Shown piece after piece: positions 54,536-64,000 of a stretch of 64,000 nt of DNA. The position numbers and the translations under genes were made by a program. Within the stretch, counting starts at the first letter, position 1, and each line of letters begins with the position of its first letter. The stretch is from Humulus lupulus (taxonomy: Eukaryota; Streptophyta; Magnoliopsida; Rosales; Cannabaceae). A model generated the notes under the pieces. The model did no database searches. It was not told where the DNA came from and saw only the letters and a program-made list of their open reading frames with translations. Where the stretch lies: NCBI RefSeq assembly GCF_963169125.1, contig NC_084798.1, forward strand, positions 197,093,481-197,157,480, read 5' to 3'.

Positions 54536-56449
54536 TTACGTGTAGAACTTCTTGATGAACTTTCTGTTTGCACATGGGTAGATGCGTCGACCTTCTGAAT
54601 CAGAAAGTACATATGCCCCTCTTAAGAAGACCTTAGTAACAACATATGGCCCTTCCCATTTAGCTTCAAATTTTCCTTTCATCCTTCTAGTTATAACAAC
54701 TGATCTTTTTACAGCCAGTACCAAATCGCCAACTGAAAAGCATATGAATTTGACTTTCTTGTTGAATGGCTCAGCTACTTGTGCCTGGTATATTTCGAGC
54801 TTTTGTTGGCCAACAAGTTGTTTTTCATCTAATGCCTCGAGCTCAGCTAAACGAACTTGCACATTATCATTTGGAGTCATTAATTGAGTATTGATTCTTA
54901 ATGAAGGTATTTGAACCTCCAAGGGTAACACTACTTCAGACCCAAACACCAAGCTATAAGGTGTACAACCAGTTGCAGTTCTTACAATGGTCCTGTAAGC
55001 CCATAAAGCTTCTGGGAGAGTTTCATGCCAATCCCTTTTGTTCTTGATTGTCGTCTTCTTCAAGATTTTTCATAACACTTTGTTAAATGCTTTTGCTTAG
55101 CCATTTGAAGAAGGATTATAACCGACTGAAAAACTATGCTTGAATTTGTACTTCTCCATTAGTTTGACAAGTGTCTTACATTTGAAGTAAATAGCATTGC
55201 CTGATATAATTTTTGATGGAACCCTATAACAATAAATTATGTGAGTTCTTATGAAGTCGGTGACATCTTCTGCACGTACTTCTTTTAAAGGTACAACTTC
55301 AGCCCACTTGGAGAAGTAATCTGTAACAGCTAGGATGTATTTATGGATTTTGGAAGATGGTGGCGTGAAAGGACCAATGACATCCATTCCCCATGTTTCA
55401 AAAGGCCATGACAATATTGAAGGATGAAGTGGTTGATGGGGTTGATGGATAAAATCTCCATGTAGTTGACACAACTTGCAACATTTGGTGAAATTAATCA
55501 CATCTTGGAGCATAGTAGGCCAATAGTAACCCAACCGTTTCAATTGAGCTGACAATTTGGGGCCGGCTTGGTGCGCACCACATATACTAGCATGAGTTTC
55601 TTGAAGAACATGTGACGCCTCTTCTTTTGAAAGACATCTTAGCAACATCCCATCAAAAGAATGCTTATACAATGTGTCATTGAGGAAAACAAATTGAAGA
55701 GATCTTCTTTTTACCTCCACTCTTATTTTCAAGTCTTCTGGCCAGACTCCTTTTTGGATATAGTTAATAATCGGTTGGCGCCAGTCATTGTCCTTTGTAT
55801 TTTCAAGGAAAGTTACCAAATTTGTGATACTTATTTCTTCTGCCCTCTCAATAATTTGGGGTAACAAATGGCATTCTCCTATTGTAATTTGAATATCCCG
55901 TTCACCATGAAGCGTTAGTGATGCGGCTAATTTAGCTAAAGCATTAGCCTTGCCATTTTTTGACCGTGCGACATGATTTAACGTGATAGTTTGGTATTGG
56001 GCAATAAAATAGTTAGCCTTCTCATGATAAGGAATTAAAGCCTTATGCTTGACTGCAAATTCACCATTAATTTGTTTGATAATCAGAAGAGAACTGCCAT
56101 ATACCTCCAGTGATTGTATTTGCATTTCAAGTGCAATTTCAAGACCGGTTATTAACACTTCATATTCTGCTACATTATTGGTACATATAGCCACAATGTG
56201 AAAAGAGTAAGGTATTAGTCCTCCAGAAGGTGTCACAAAGACAATGCCAGCACCTACCCCACACTTCTTTGCTGCCCCATCAAAGTAATGTTGCCAAGAT
56301 GAGATTTCAATTGTGAAAACTTCCTCGTATGGAAGGTCCTCATACAACTCCATATTGTCTGGAATCGGGTGCGCTGCCAAAAAATCAGCCAATTCTTGTC
56401 CTTTTATTGATTTTTGTGGGTAAGTAGTGTTGTAATTTTGTAACAGCAA
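54536..56449 (-). pseudogene. Archaeal-type RNase H and integrase of element F
   Basis: One frame, with stops only near 55097 and 55066. The second RNase H begins WQHYFDGAAKKCGVGAG (Asp kept) and NNVAEYEVLITGLEIAL (Glu kept), but the GDS motif reads EVYGSSLLI and the final A-D-A is A-N-A, so two catalytic positions are lost. The integrase zinc-binding part is intact (H...H, then KCCKLCQ). The core has the first Asp in WGMDVIGP, but the second reads IISGNAIYF instead of D-N, and the Glu position reads AKAFNKVL. The enzyme is dead. The C-terminal part (WHETLPEALWAYRT, VGDLVLAVKR, KWEGPYVV) is open to a stop at 54536. Confidence 0.87.
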
Positions 56450-56695
56450 AAATTAAAGCCATGCACACCTTTTCAATTGAAGGATAGTTATGTTCTGCCC
56501 CTACCAAAGTTCTACTTAAGTAGTAAAGGGTGACTTTTTTCCATCCTCGTTATTTTCTGCCACCAATGCTCCAAAAGAGCGATCTAATGCTGTGATATAC
56601 AATATCAATGGCTTTCCTAAAATTGGAGCTCTCAACACTGGTGGGTGTAACAAGTATCTCTTGATACTTTCAAAAGCATTTTGGCATGCCTCATC
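56450..56695 (-). pseudogene. Retroviral-type RNase H of element F
   Basis: This continues the RT frame after a TAG at 56696. It reads KRYLLHPPVLRAPILGKPL and LYITALDRSFGALVAEN. A shift near 56535 moves LYYLSRTLVGAEHNYPS into another frame, and a further shift near 56450 returns to the downstream frame. The normal catalytic Asp position lies in LYITALDRS, which is atypical, as is usual for the degenerate first RNase H of Tat elements. Confidence 0.75.
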
Positions 56696-57925
56696 CTATA
56701 TGAATGGTACATTTTTGTGCATTAGTCTTGTGAAAGGTTGGCATCTACCAGATAGGTTTGAGATGAACATTCGGATATAAGCCAGTCTTCCTTGCAGTCC
56801 CCGTAATTGACGCAAGTTGCGTGGGGGAGGAATTTCAAAAATCGCTTTTATTTTTGCGAGGTCAATTTCAATTCCTCGATGTCTCACAATGAATCTGAGG
56901 AAATTTCCTGATGTTACCCCAAATGCACATTTTAAAGGATTCATATTGAGTTGATGTTTTCTAAGTCTATCAAAGACTCGCCTTAAGTCATCAAGATGAT
57001 TTCTCCTTTCTTTAGTTTTCACCACCAAATCATCGACATAATATTCGATAGTATTATGAAGCATGTCTTCAAAGACAGTGGTCATTGCCCTTTGGTAGGT
57101 TGCCCCTGCATTTTTAAGCCCAAATGGCATAACTGTGTAACAATAAATGCCTTCTGGTGTTTGAAAAGCAGTGAGCTCTTCATCTTCAGGTTCCATTTTG
57201 ATTTGATTATACCCAGAAAACCCATCCATGAATGATAATGCATTAAATCCAATAGTAGCATCTACTAGTAATTCAGTAATGGGAAGTGAGAATTCATCTT
57301 TTGGGCAGACATGGTTGAGATCTCGATAATCCATGCATATACGAATTTTCCCATTTTTCTTTAACACTGGGACAATGATTGCAAGCCAAGTCGAGTATTT
57401 GACTTCTCTAATGAAGCCAACTCGTATCAATTTGTCGATTTCTACTTCAATTTTTGGGATTAACTCTGGTCGAATTCTTCTTTGCGATTGTTTCACAGGT
57501 GGAACATCTTTTAATACTACCAACCTATGTACCACAACATTTGGATCCAAGCCTGGCATATCTTGATAACCCCAGACAAACACATTTTTGTATTCATAAA
57601 GGAATTGTTTGTACTTTTGCAATTCCTCTTCACTTAATAACGAGCTGAAAAATACAGGCTTTGGATCATCCTCGGTACCAAGATTGAGTTCTGCTAAATC
57701 ATCAACTGTTGCTTGCCCCCAGTCTTCTAGTTCTTGAGGTGCCAATTGAATGATATCCACAAAATCTTCTAAAGAATTTGATCTTGAGTTTTCTTCATCT
57801 CCAGCTAAACTTTCTTCAAAAGAAAGATAGTTAACTTGCACCACATCTTCTTGATCCTCTTGTGCTTCATACCCCTCATTTTGGTGAAGGTAATTTTCAA
57901 ATGTTTCTTTTGTTTTAACTGCCAT
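56696..57925 (-). CDS. Reverse transcriptase of element F
   Basis: An open frame of 409 codons. An acidic N-terminal linker precedes the RT. Motifs in order: FAFIREV-like GFIREVKYSTW, ICMDYRDLNHVCPKDEF, F-DGFSGYNQIKM, MPFGLKNAGATYQR, the active site YYVDDLVVKT, LNMNPLKCAFGV and LRQLRGLQGRLAY. All RT hallmark residues are present, so this domain is intact although the element is not. The true Gag-Pol would begin well upstream, and the ATG at 57925 is internal. A stop at 56696 ends it before RNase H. Confidence 0.88.
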   Translation of the reverse strand: MAVKTKETFENYLHQNEGYEAQEDQEDVVQVNYLSFEESLAGDEENSRSNSLEDFVDIIQLAPQELEDWGQATVDDLAELNLGTEDDPKPVFFSSLLSEEELQKYKQFLYEYKNVFVWGYQDMPGLDPNVVVHRLVVLKDVPPVKQSQRRIRPELIPKIEVEIDKLIRVGFIREVKYSTWLAIIVPVLKKNGKIRICMDYRDLNHVCPKDEFSLPITELLVDATIGFNALSFMDGFSGYNQIKMEPEDEELTAFQTPEGIYCYTVMPFGLKNAGATYQRAMTTVFEDMLHNTIEYYVDDLVVKTKERRNHLDDLRRVFDRLRKHQLNMNPLKCAFGVTSGNFLRFIVRHRGIEIDLAKIKAIFEIPPPRNLRQLRGLQGRLAYIRMFISNLSGRCQPFTRLMHKNVPFI

Positions 57926-58293
57926 TTCTTACTCTTTCTGAATGCCTTTGGTTGAGAAATAGATGGAAATTCAAGCCTCTCAAATGCTGACACTTGTGGA
58001 GTTGATGTGCTTACTTCGAGTCTTTCAAATACCGACACCTGTGGGGTCGATGTACTTATTTCATCACCAAGAAACATCTTTTGTTCCTCTTGTATTAACT
58101 CATCAGGCTCAAACGAGGCCTTTAAACAATCACTATTTTGATGAATTGTGATTTGCTTTTGTTTCTTAACATGGAATTTTTTATTTTCCATCTTGAAGGC
58201 TTTTGGAGCTACAGCAGTCGAGGATCTTTTGCTAAGAGTAACAGGCCTTTTGTTTGTTTTGACAATTTTACCAAAATTTATTGATATTTTCAT
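57805..58293 (-). pseudogene. Gag-Pol linker of element F with a tandem 15-residue repeat
   Basis: Lys-rich linker between protease and RT. Two adjacent 45-bp units at 57971-58015 and 58016-58060 encode near-identical 15-residue repeats (STSTPQVSVFERLEV and STSTPQVSAFERLEF). It overlaps the RT frame's start in another register. The -VF-RL- type of motif is common in linkers of this lineage. Confidence 0.65.
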
Positions 58294-59624
58294 TTTTTTC
58301 CATTGGGAAGTGACTGATCAATCTTTCGTAATGGTAAGGTAAAACTCATCATCAAGGTTGTCACTGTATCTTCAATAGGTGTTAATGCTTTTTGCCCCAC
58401 TCCCCGTTGACTTTTATGAGTATATTTAAAGATTCTTTTTTGACAAGACACCTTTAAATTCTCCTCTTCCTTTTGAGAAGATTTCATAGGGGGTAATTGT
58501 TTGATTTGTAGGGATTTTTGTGAGGTTGAGCCCTCAAATTGTTTGGGACAGCATTTTGTTTTCTCAGGTTTCCCTTTTAATATAGTGACATTAGCTGGCT
58601 TGTAAAATTTTGCATCAGCATAATTCATTTGTTCCCCATACAAGGAATTTGGGTCTGCATTAACCATTTCAACTTTTCCTCCTTTGCAAAACTTGAAGCA
58701 TTGGTGAAGTGTTGAAGGAATGACTCCATATTCATGAAGCCATGGTTACCCTAATAACACTTTATAAGATGTGTCAGAGTCAATAACATGAAATAGAGCC
58801 TCAGATTTTAATTCGCCTATTTCAACTTTTAATGTGATACTTCCCCCTACTTTTTCTCCAACTTGGTAACCTTGGATTGTTAATGATTATGGAGATAATT
58901 GACGTGGTTGCAAACCAACATCTTTCAAAGTTTTTACAGGAAGTACATTAACAACTGAACCACAATCCAACATGATGCAACTTACGGGAATATTGGCAAT
59001 CAAACCTGTCACATAGAGAGGTCGATTATGCAAAGCGGCTCCCAATTGACGATCTTCATCATCAAAAGTAATGCATGTCATACAAGAAGCATTTCCCTAA
59101 AGTGACATAGGTTTAATTGGCTCTATCTGCTCCGTATAAAATTTAGGACTTGTTAATGCAACGATAATAGCATTTCTATGCTCAGGAGACATTTGTAAAG
59201 CATCGTAGACACTCAAGAGAGTAGGGATGCATTTTGAATGAGCCAATATGTCATATTTTGCTCGCGTCATCTCGTGTTCACCATTACCTTTGCTTCGACG
59301 ATTATCACTGCATATTTCTTTATTGATAGAGGATGAAGGTTTTCCGAGTTGAATATCATGCTTAGCTTTTTCAAGCTCTTTTGCTTCTTTTACCTTCTTT
59401 GCAACGATTTTCATGCGCATGTCTTGCAAAGTAATCTCATCTACCTCAGTTTCATTTTCCAATAAGGAAAAATTAGGATTTTCTTCTGCAATTATAGCCA
59501 TGCAACAACTCAACACTTCCTCTTCATTATGAGTGATATTCATTTTACGAAGCTTCTTTGGCATGAACTCTTCTAGAGTTATGAAAATTCTTATTTTCTC
59601 GTGTTCATCCTCTTTTATGGACAT
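58294..59624 (-). pseudogene. Gag C-terminus and aspartic protease of element F
   Basis: One frame with TAG/TAA-type stops at 59097, 58887 and near 58755. The upstream half is a gag-like Lys/Glu-rich region (EEFMPKKLRKMNIT, CMAIIAEENPNFSLL). The protease has CIMLDCGSVVNVLPVKTL, with the catalytic Asp in the D-x-G-S form, then VLLG*PWLHEYGVIPSTLHQ, where an Arg codon is now a stop. The element would have needed this enzyme to mature Gag-Pol. Confidence 0.82.
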
Positions 59625-59720
59625 GCCTTTGTTTTTTGGCCTTTTTCTTTTTTTCGTTCTTCTTTGGTCTCGCTTTTCCCCAGAATTTGACTCCAGAACT
59701 TTCAGAGGAAATATTTTTTG

Positions 59721-60770
59721 TTAAGGATGAACCTTGAAATTTAGTAGATTTTTTCGAGAACATGTCTGCCACGTACTTTCTAACTCTTCTTCACTATCGG
59801 ACCAGTCGTCCCACAACTTCAGATTTGGTTTCTTCATAAGTTCATACAAAGTAGGAATATTTGGATTTCCTAACTTTGGCATCTCAGAATAAGCTTGAAC
59901 TATTGTAACTTTTTTATCAACTTCAAATGCTACAAAAATTACATCTCTATGTAACGGTTGGCCATTTTCAATTAATGAAGTTGCATTCGTAGTTGCTTTT
60001 GCAAAAGAAGAGTCTATCTCAATCATTTTTCTTTTAATCATGCCTTCAATAATGTTTTTGAGGACATAACATTCCTTCATCGGATGGCTGACAATTTTGT
60101 AATATCGACAATAATTTGGATCATTAGTCTTGTTGACTTCGTTAGGTCTTTTAGGCTCAGGGAGCTTAATAGCTTTGGAATTTATTAACTCATCAAAAAT
60201 TTGTTCAACATCTTCATCATCAAATGAATATTTGATTTCTTTTCTTTGTTTAAGAGTTAATTTCTTTGGTGGCTCTCGCATTTTTCCCCTATCCTTATTA
60301 TTGTCCGCATTAACAAAGGTGGCTATTGACTCCCCTTTCTTCGGTGCCCTTTTGTTATCATTTTTTGGGTAGGTCTTTTGTACGCCACCCTTTTCCCAAG
60401 CAATTTGAATCTCCACATTACATGATTTTGAAACTAACTCATTAAATATTTTAGGCTCTATTGAGCTGACAAAAGTGTCCACCTCGGGGTTGAGGTTCCT
60501 AGCACACATCGAAACTGCAGCCTGTTCCGATAGCCTTTCCGAACATTGGAGATTGAGACTTCTCCATCTTCTAATGAATTCGTTTACATTTTCATTAGGC
60601 CTTTCTTTGGTTTCCACGAGATCATGGATGTTTATTGCCTTTCTCGAACTGAGAAATTGTGCTAAAAAGGCCTTTTGCATATCATCCCAAGTATTTATGA
60701 ACCCTGGTGGAAGTTGGGTATACCATGTAAAGGCTTCTCCCTTTAGTGATTGCACAAATTGTATGATCAA
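59721..60770 (-). CDS. Gag core of element F
   Basis: An open 349-codon frame. The Retrotrans_gag domain is at its start (QFVQSLKGEAFTWYTQL, MQKAFLAQFLSSRKAI, FIRRWRSLNLQCSERL), followed by a Lys-rich linker and a zinc-knuckle-like YCRYYKIVSHPMKECYVLK. The N-terminal part of gag lies upstream (about 60771-61400) in shifted frames, for example 61169-61399 and the FEKFDAIEGSPHEHL segment. The frame ends at 59721 and the protein continues in another frame. Confidence 0.82.
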   Translation of the reverse strand: MIIQFVQSLKGEAFTWYTQLPPGFINTWDDMQKAFLAQFLSSRKAINIHDLVETKERPNENVNEFIRRWRSLNLQCSERLSEQAAVSMCARNLNPEVDTFVSSIEPKIFNELVSKSCNVEIQIAWEKGGVQKTYPKNDNKRAPKKGESIATFVNADNNKDRGKMREPPKKLTLKQRKEIKYSFDDEDVEQIFDELINSKAIKLPEPKRPNEVNKTNDPNYCRYYKIVSHPMKECYVLKNIIEGMIKRKMIEIDSSFAKATTNATSLIENGQPLHRDVIFVAFEVDKKVTIVQAYSEMPKLGNPNIPTLYELMKKPNLKLWDDWSDSEEELESTWQTCSRKNLLNFKVHP

Positions 60771-61617
60771 AAGTGCATTTGACTGAGTGGATTCACCGCA
60801 CGCAGAGGTGAACTATGCCAGATGTTCATGGGGAGACCCTTCGATTGCATCAAACTTTTCAAATTTTTGTTGATGTAGTTTACTGGAAACAGAATTTGAT
60901 CATAGTAGGCCGGATAAGGTTTGTGATATCAAAGGATAGGCATGCTTGTTGCATCCTGGTACTCTCAAATACTATGCATGATCAAAGTTTTCAGATTTGA
61001 TGATGGTTGCGCATCGGCTGGTGGCAGAGGTTGCATACTAGCTGGCAGAGGTATTGAGGGTGAAGAATTTTGCCCAACTTCAGCCTCTTTTTGTTTTGAT
61101 GCATTAACATTAGCTTGTTATGCTAATTGTGTAGAAATTCGAACAACTTCTTCGTCTCTTTCCACTAATCACTTGTGAAGCTCTTGCACCTCCTCTTCTG
61201 GAATCATTGCCCCAGATACTAACACTAGCATATTTTTATCACTACCGATTGTTAGTGCTTCAAACTGGGAAATGAGCTCATTGGGAACCACCTCTTGTTG
61301 ATCACTGAAATAAGTATCATTTATGGAGGCTTCTGACATACTATTTCCAACTTCTTGAGCCGAGGATTTTAAAGATTTTTCAGTACTTGTTTTGATCATA
61401 GTACAAGCTTTTGAACAAATTATAGGTCCCGTGTAGGGTGTAGACTCGTTATTTTGTTCAACTCTTGTGGGTTGGTATCCAGGAAGAAATACCCATTCAC
61501 TTTGTCCCTTCTGAGTTGTTGACCATCCTTCTTTTTTATTGAAGAACGAGCAAGGGTTTGCTTTAGGGACTCACGAATGTGAACTTCTAGCCCGCTTTGG
61601 GAAATAGGACAGTGTCT
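60771..61617 (-). pseudogene. N-terminal gag region of element F, frameshifted
   Basis: Short open pieces in different frames, such as 61169-61399 (acidic, EEEVQELHK), then stretches with RISTQLA and PSIPLPASMQPLPPAD, and FEKFDAIEGSPHEHL just before the gag core. Several stops and shifts lie between them. It bridges the extra ORF upstream and the gag core. Confidence 0.55.
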
Positions 61618-62346
61618 TTAACCCTCCATCAATCTCAGGTGATCCAACGGATGCCTAGTCTCTTCCATGAGTGGTTGTTGTTGTCTTTGATGATTATATG
61701 AGCTTTTTTTTGGAATTTCTGACTGTGCAGATTTTGCTTGTATTCCAACTTTGGGCATAATAGAGTCACATTTTACTAGCTTTGACATTTTGGGAGTATT
61801 TGGTGTAGATGAAGATTTTGTTGACTTTGTGATCCTCAAAGTTTGGTGAATTGGTGCAATTTCTTCATCCATGATCGAAGTGACCATCACAAATGCCACT
61901 GTGGGCAAGTTGGTAGGGATAAAACCGATCATAATCTGAACAGATTGTTGGTTCGATTCCCTTTTATTGTTAACTGAGTAACCCCTGATTGGTAGTGATT
62001 TTTCTTTGGTAGTTTTGACTGCCTCAGAAAGCAATGGTGCAGAAGCTTTCACAATTTTGGCGTTGTTTCTTTTGATAGAGTGATTTTTCCTCTTTTTGAA
62101 ACCCTTAGCTGCCTTGCCTTTCAAGGCTTCCTGAGTTTTTTTGTTGCCTCTAGTAACCTTGCCTTTAAAGGCTTCCCAAGCTTTGGTGGTGTTTTTCAAG
62201 TTCAACATTGGTTTGGGTACATTGTAAGTGATAGGCACCCTGCCAATAGAGAATGAGGCCAAAATCTAATTCCTCTTAGGCTTCTGTCCATTATTAGTGC
62301 CGACAATTGGTAACTGATGGAAGTAAACAGTAACTTGTGGTGCCAT
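61618..62346 (-). pseudogene. Extra ORF upstream of gag in element F
   Basis: ATG at 62346, one in-frame stop near 62266, then open to 61618, about 240 codons in all. The product is very basic (KGKVTRGNKKTQEALKGKA, GFKKRKNHSIKRNN). The ATG is preceded by TTTTTGTTTATATTACAG|GAGGAAA, a good 3' splice site, so a leader intron may end here. Additional ORFs upstream of gag are known in some Tat-lineage (Ogre-like) elements. I do not recognise the protein. Confidence 0.5.
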
Positions 62347-63746
62347 TTTCCTCCTGTAATATAAACAAAAAGGTTAGCACTAAAATGTTGATTTTGTAAA
62401 ATCATCATATATGGAGATGAAAAGGAGAATGGGTCCCATCGGGCATGCCAAAAATCATGTTAGACCAAAATTTTAAATTTAATATATTAAAATTATTGTC
62501 AAACACAATTTCACCTATGCCGATCTTATAGCATAAGAGTTTATTAATTTGAGTTCGACCCATCCAAGATTATAAGAATAACCTCTTAATAATTACTACC
62601 CTTTTTATTTAAAGGAAATCCTTTTGATTCCAATTATGATGATATTAATTACTTGTGTAATTTCGGGAAATTTTTTGAGGAATTTGGAATTGTGACTGTA
62701 ATCAATAAATTTGACTAACTGAGCTGCCTACATACCTTCTTTATGAATGATCAAGTCACTTGTAGTTCTAGATAGATATTTTGGAAAATGAGTGGAGGAA
62801 TTTCGTTGAATGACCATTCATAAGAATTCATGGTATTTTTAGAAATTTATGAAATTCTGGTAGATGACCATATCATTGAATCATTTAGTGTTTTGGAAGC
62901 TATGAAAAATTATGAGGTGAATGACCTTTTATGGAATTTTGAGAGTTGTGTTTGATATTTGAGAATTTTGGGAATTTTTGGTTCATGTGACTACACTTAG
63001 TTTTAGCAACTAAGTTGCCTATGTATTATCTATATACTAAAATTCAAATTTAATTTTAGAGATTTGAATTTAGAATTTGTGATAAAATCTAATATAGATA
63101 TTTATAAGATAATATCATTATTTCATATTCTAAAATTCAATTTGAATCTGAATTTGAAATCGACATAAAATATCATCTTTTGTTTATTTAAACCCTCTAC
63201 CATACTCAACATAATGCATTCTTCAAAGTTCTCCAAATTTGAGAGGCATGACTTAACTTTGAGAACAGAAAAAAAAAAAGTGAAACAGACATTTAAGTAT
63301 GTATATTTGTTCTCCTTGATTGTTTACATCATAAACAATTATATAAATATATAGTTTTAATCTCTTATACACATATATATAAATATTTTTAAGGAGACGA
63401 GCAAAGTTTATTTGTGACAATTATCTATTTTCAACTGTTATTTATTTCTTGATTTATGGAATCCTCCTCAAAATAATTTGCTTCATTATTTTTGGTAAAC
63501 AAAATTTACGTTGCATATATAATATATATGCATATGAATATGAATTTTTATTTATTTATTGGTCTGTTTTATCGTGCCTCCTTTTACATATACGTATATG
63601 ATGATATCCATACACATGCATATCTACTTGCTTCTGATTTGTTTTGATTGAATGTATATGAATATATGATATGTTTTGCTGATTATTTTTTCAACTTTCG
63701 TTTGGTTTCATTTTTTTTCAACATATATATATATATATATATTATA
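62347..63746. other. Leader region of element F
   Basis: About 1.4 kb of AT-rich sequence between gag/ORF1 and the 5' LTR, without coding content. It holds a weak copy of the hairpin motif (62726-62768) and another GCCTATGTATTAT-like piece near 63017. (AT)n lies at about 63723-63742. I could not identify the primer binding site next to the LTR. Confidence 0.5.
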
Positions 63747-64000
63747 TGAAGATGCTATAGATTCAAAGTCACGTTTGACTTTTCAAAAGAACAAAAGAAG
63801 ATGATTTCACTGACATTTTTATATATGTATAGCATGTGAGTCTTTTCTCACATTTCTAGTATTTTCTCACATTTTCTGTATTAAATGATTTTAGCTTTGG
63901 GTTCAATTTTGGGTTTGTTTACTACTGTAAACATCCACATATTGGGTTTGAGAAAAATAACGAATCCCTAATATGATGCTTTTTCTTTAGATTGGGAATA
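63747..64000 (-). repeat. 5' LTR of element F (partial, runs off the window)
   Basis: Matches 50158-50450 with few differences, including 'agtcacgtttgacttttcaaaaga', 'atatatgtatagcatgtgagtcttt' and 'atatgatgctttttctttagattgggaata'. A short CTTTTCTCACATT repeat differs in copy number between the two. The rest of the LTR lies beyond the window. Confidence 0.75.

Larger units (their letters stand above)
50158..64000 (-). mobile_element. Element F: Tat-lineage Ty3/Gypsy retrotransposon (minus strand) with antisense PMD-like ORF
   Basis: Read right to left: 5' LTR (63747 and beyond the window), ~1.4-kb leader, an extra ORF, gag, protease, RT, RNase H, archaeal-type RNase H, integrase, a short non-coding region, a long ORF on the opposite strand, purine tract, 3' LTR (50158-51295). 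The two LTR ends share 'tgaagatgctata...cacgtttgacttttcaaaaga' and about 250 bp more. Dual RNase H and the antisense ORF place it in the Tat lineage. Stops and lost catalytic residues show that it is dead. Confidence 0.87.

Noticed and set aside
1..64000. tRNA, rRNA or other structural RNA genes
   Set aside because: No cloverleaf-like or rRNA sequence was noticed. The tRNA-like matches are only 12-base primer sites of retrotransposons.

Overview
The window looks like plant nuclear DNA, most likely from a eudicot with a repeat-rich genome; I cannot name the species. It is AT-rich and contains no conventional intact gene. It is dominated by LTR retrotransposons whose reverse transcriptases, dual RNase H domains, chromodomains and tRNA-Met primer sites are plant-specific types. 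Almost every reading frame carries stop codons or frameshifts, so this is an old, decaying repeat block.

Layout. 1-952 is the start-side part of a minus-strand LTR. 953-2580 is non-coding with a degenerate ~22-bp minisatellite. 2586-4505 is a solo LTR with an ACTTT target duplication. 4935-26771 is a Tekay/Del-type chromovirus (element A) flanked by GAGAG. Its 5' LTR holds an 886-bp CACTA-like element (6977-7862, ATC duplication). Its body is split between RNase H and integrase by a second Tekay element (element C, 11859-21593, TGCCA duplication). Its 3' LTR holds a 1.4-kb solo-LTR-like insert (23219-24593). Both elements have gag, protease, RT, RNase H, integrase and chromodomain remnants.

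26901-28180 is a truncated LTR interrupted by a third Tekay copy (element D, LTR 28181-30401 plus gag). D is cut by a minus-strand Copia-like 3' LTR (31583-33162). Next comes a truncated minus-strand Tekay LTR (33291-36195), which carries a 737-bp PIF/Harbinger-like element. 36196-44245 is a minus-strand Tat-lineage Ty3/Gypsy element (E) with gag, protease, RT, two RNase H domains, integrase, one 541-bp LTR and the tail of an antisense ORF. Its LTR abuts a satellite array (about 44290-45880) of ~165-bp monomers arranged as a three-monomer higher-order repeat of about 0.5 kb.

45900-50157 is the only stretch not dominated by retrotransposons. It is very AT-rich and contains a possible three-exon minus-strand gene (48947-49682, about 182 aa, unrecognised) and a small plus-strand ORF remnant. 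50158-64000 is a second Tat-lineage element (F) on the minus strand, with LTR copies at 50158-51295 and 63747-64000. Between its 3' LTR and pol it carries a long plus-strand (antisense) ORF resembling the plant mobile domain (PMD) family.

The most interesting signals are the antisense PMD ORF with a possible promoter in the adjacent LTR, the higher-order satellite, the ~40-bp hairpin repeats in Tekay leaders, a hairpin motif repeated at both ends of element F, and the unrecognised spliced gene candidate. All assignments come from reading the sequence; no database search was possible.
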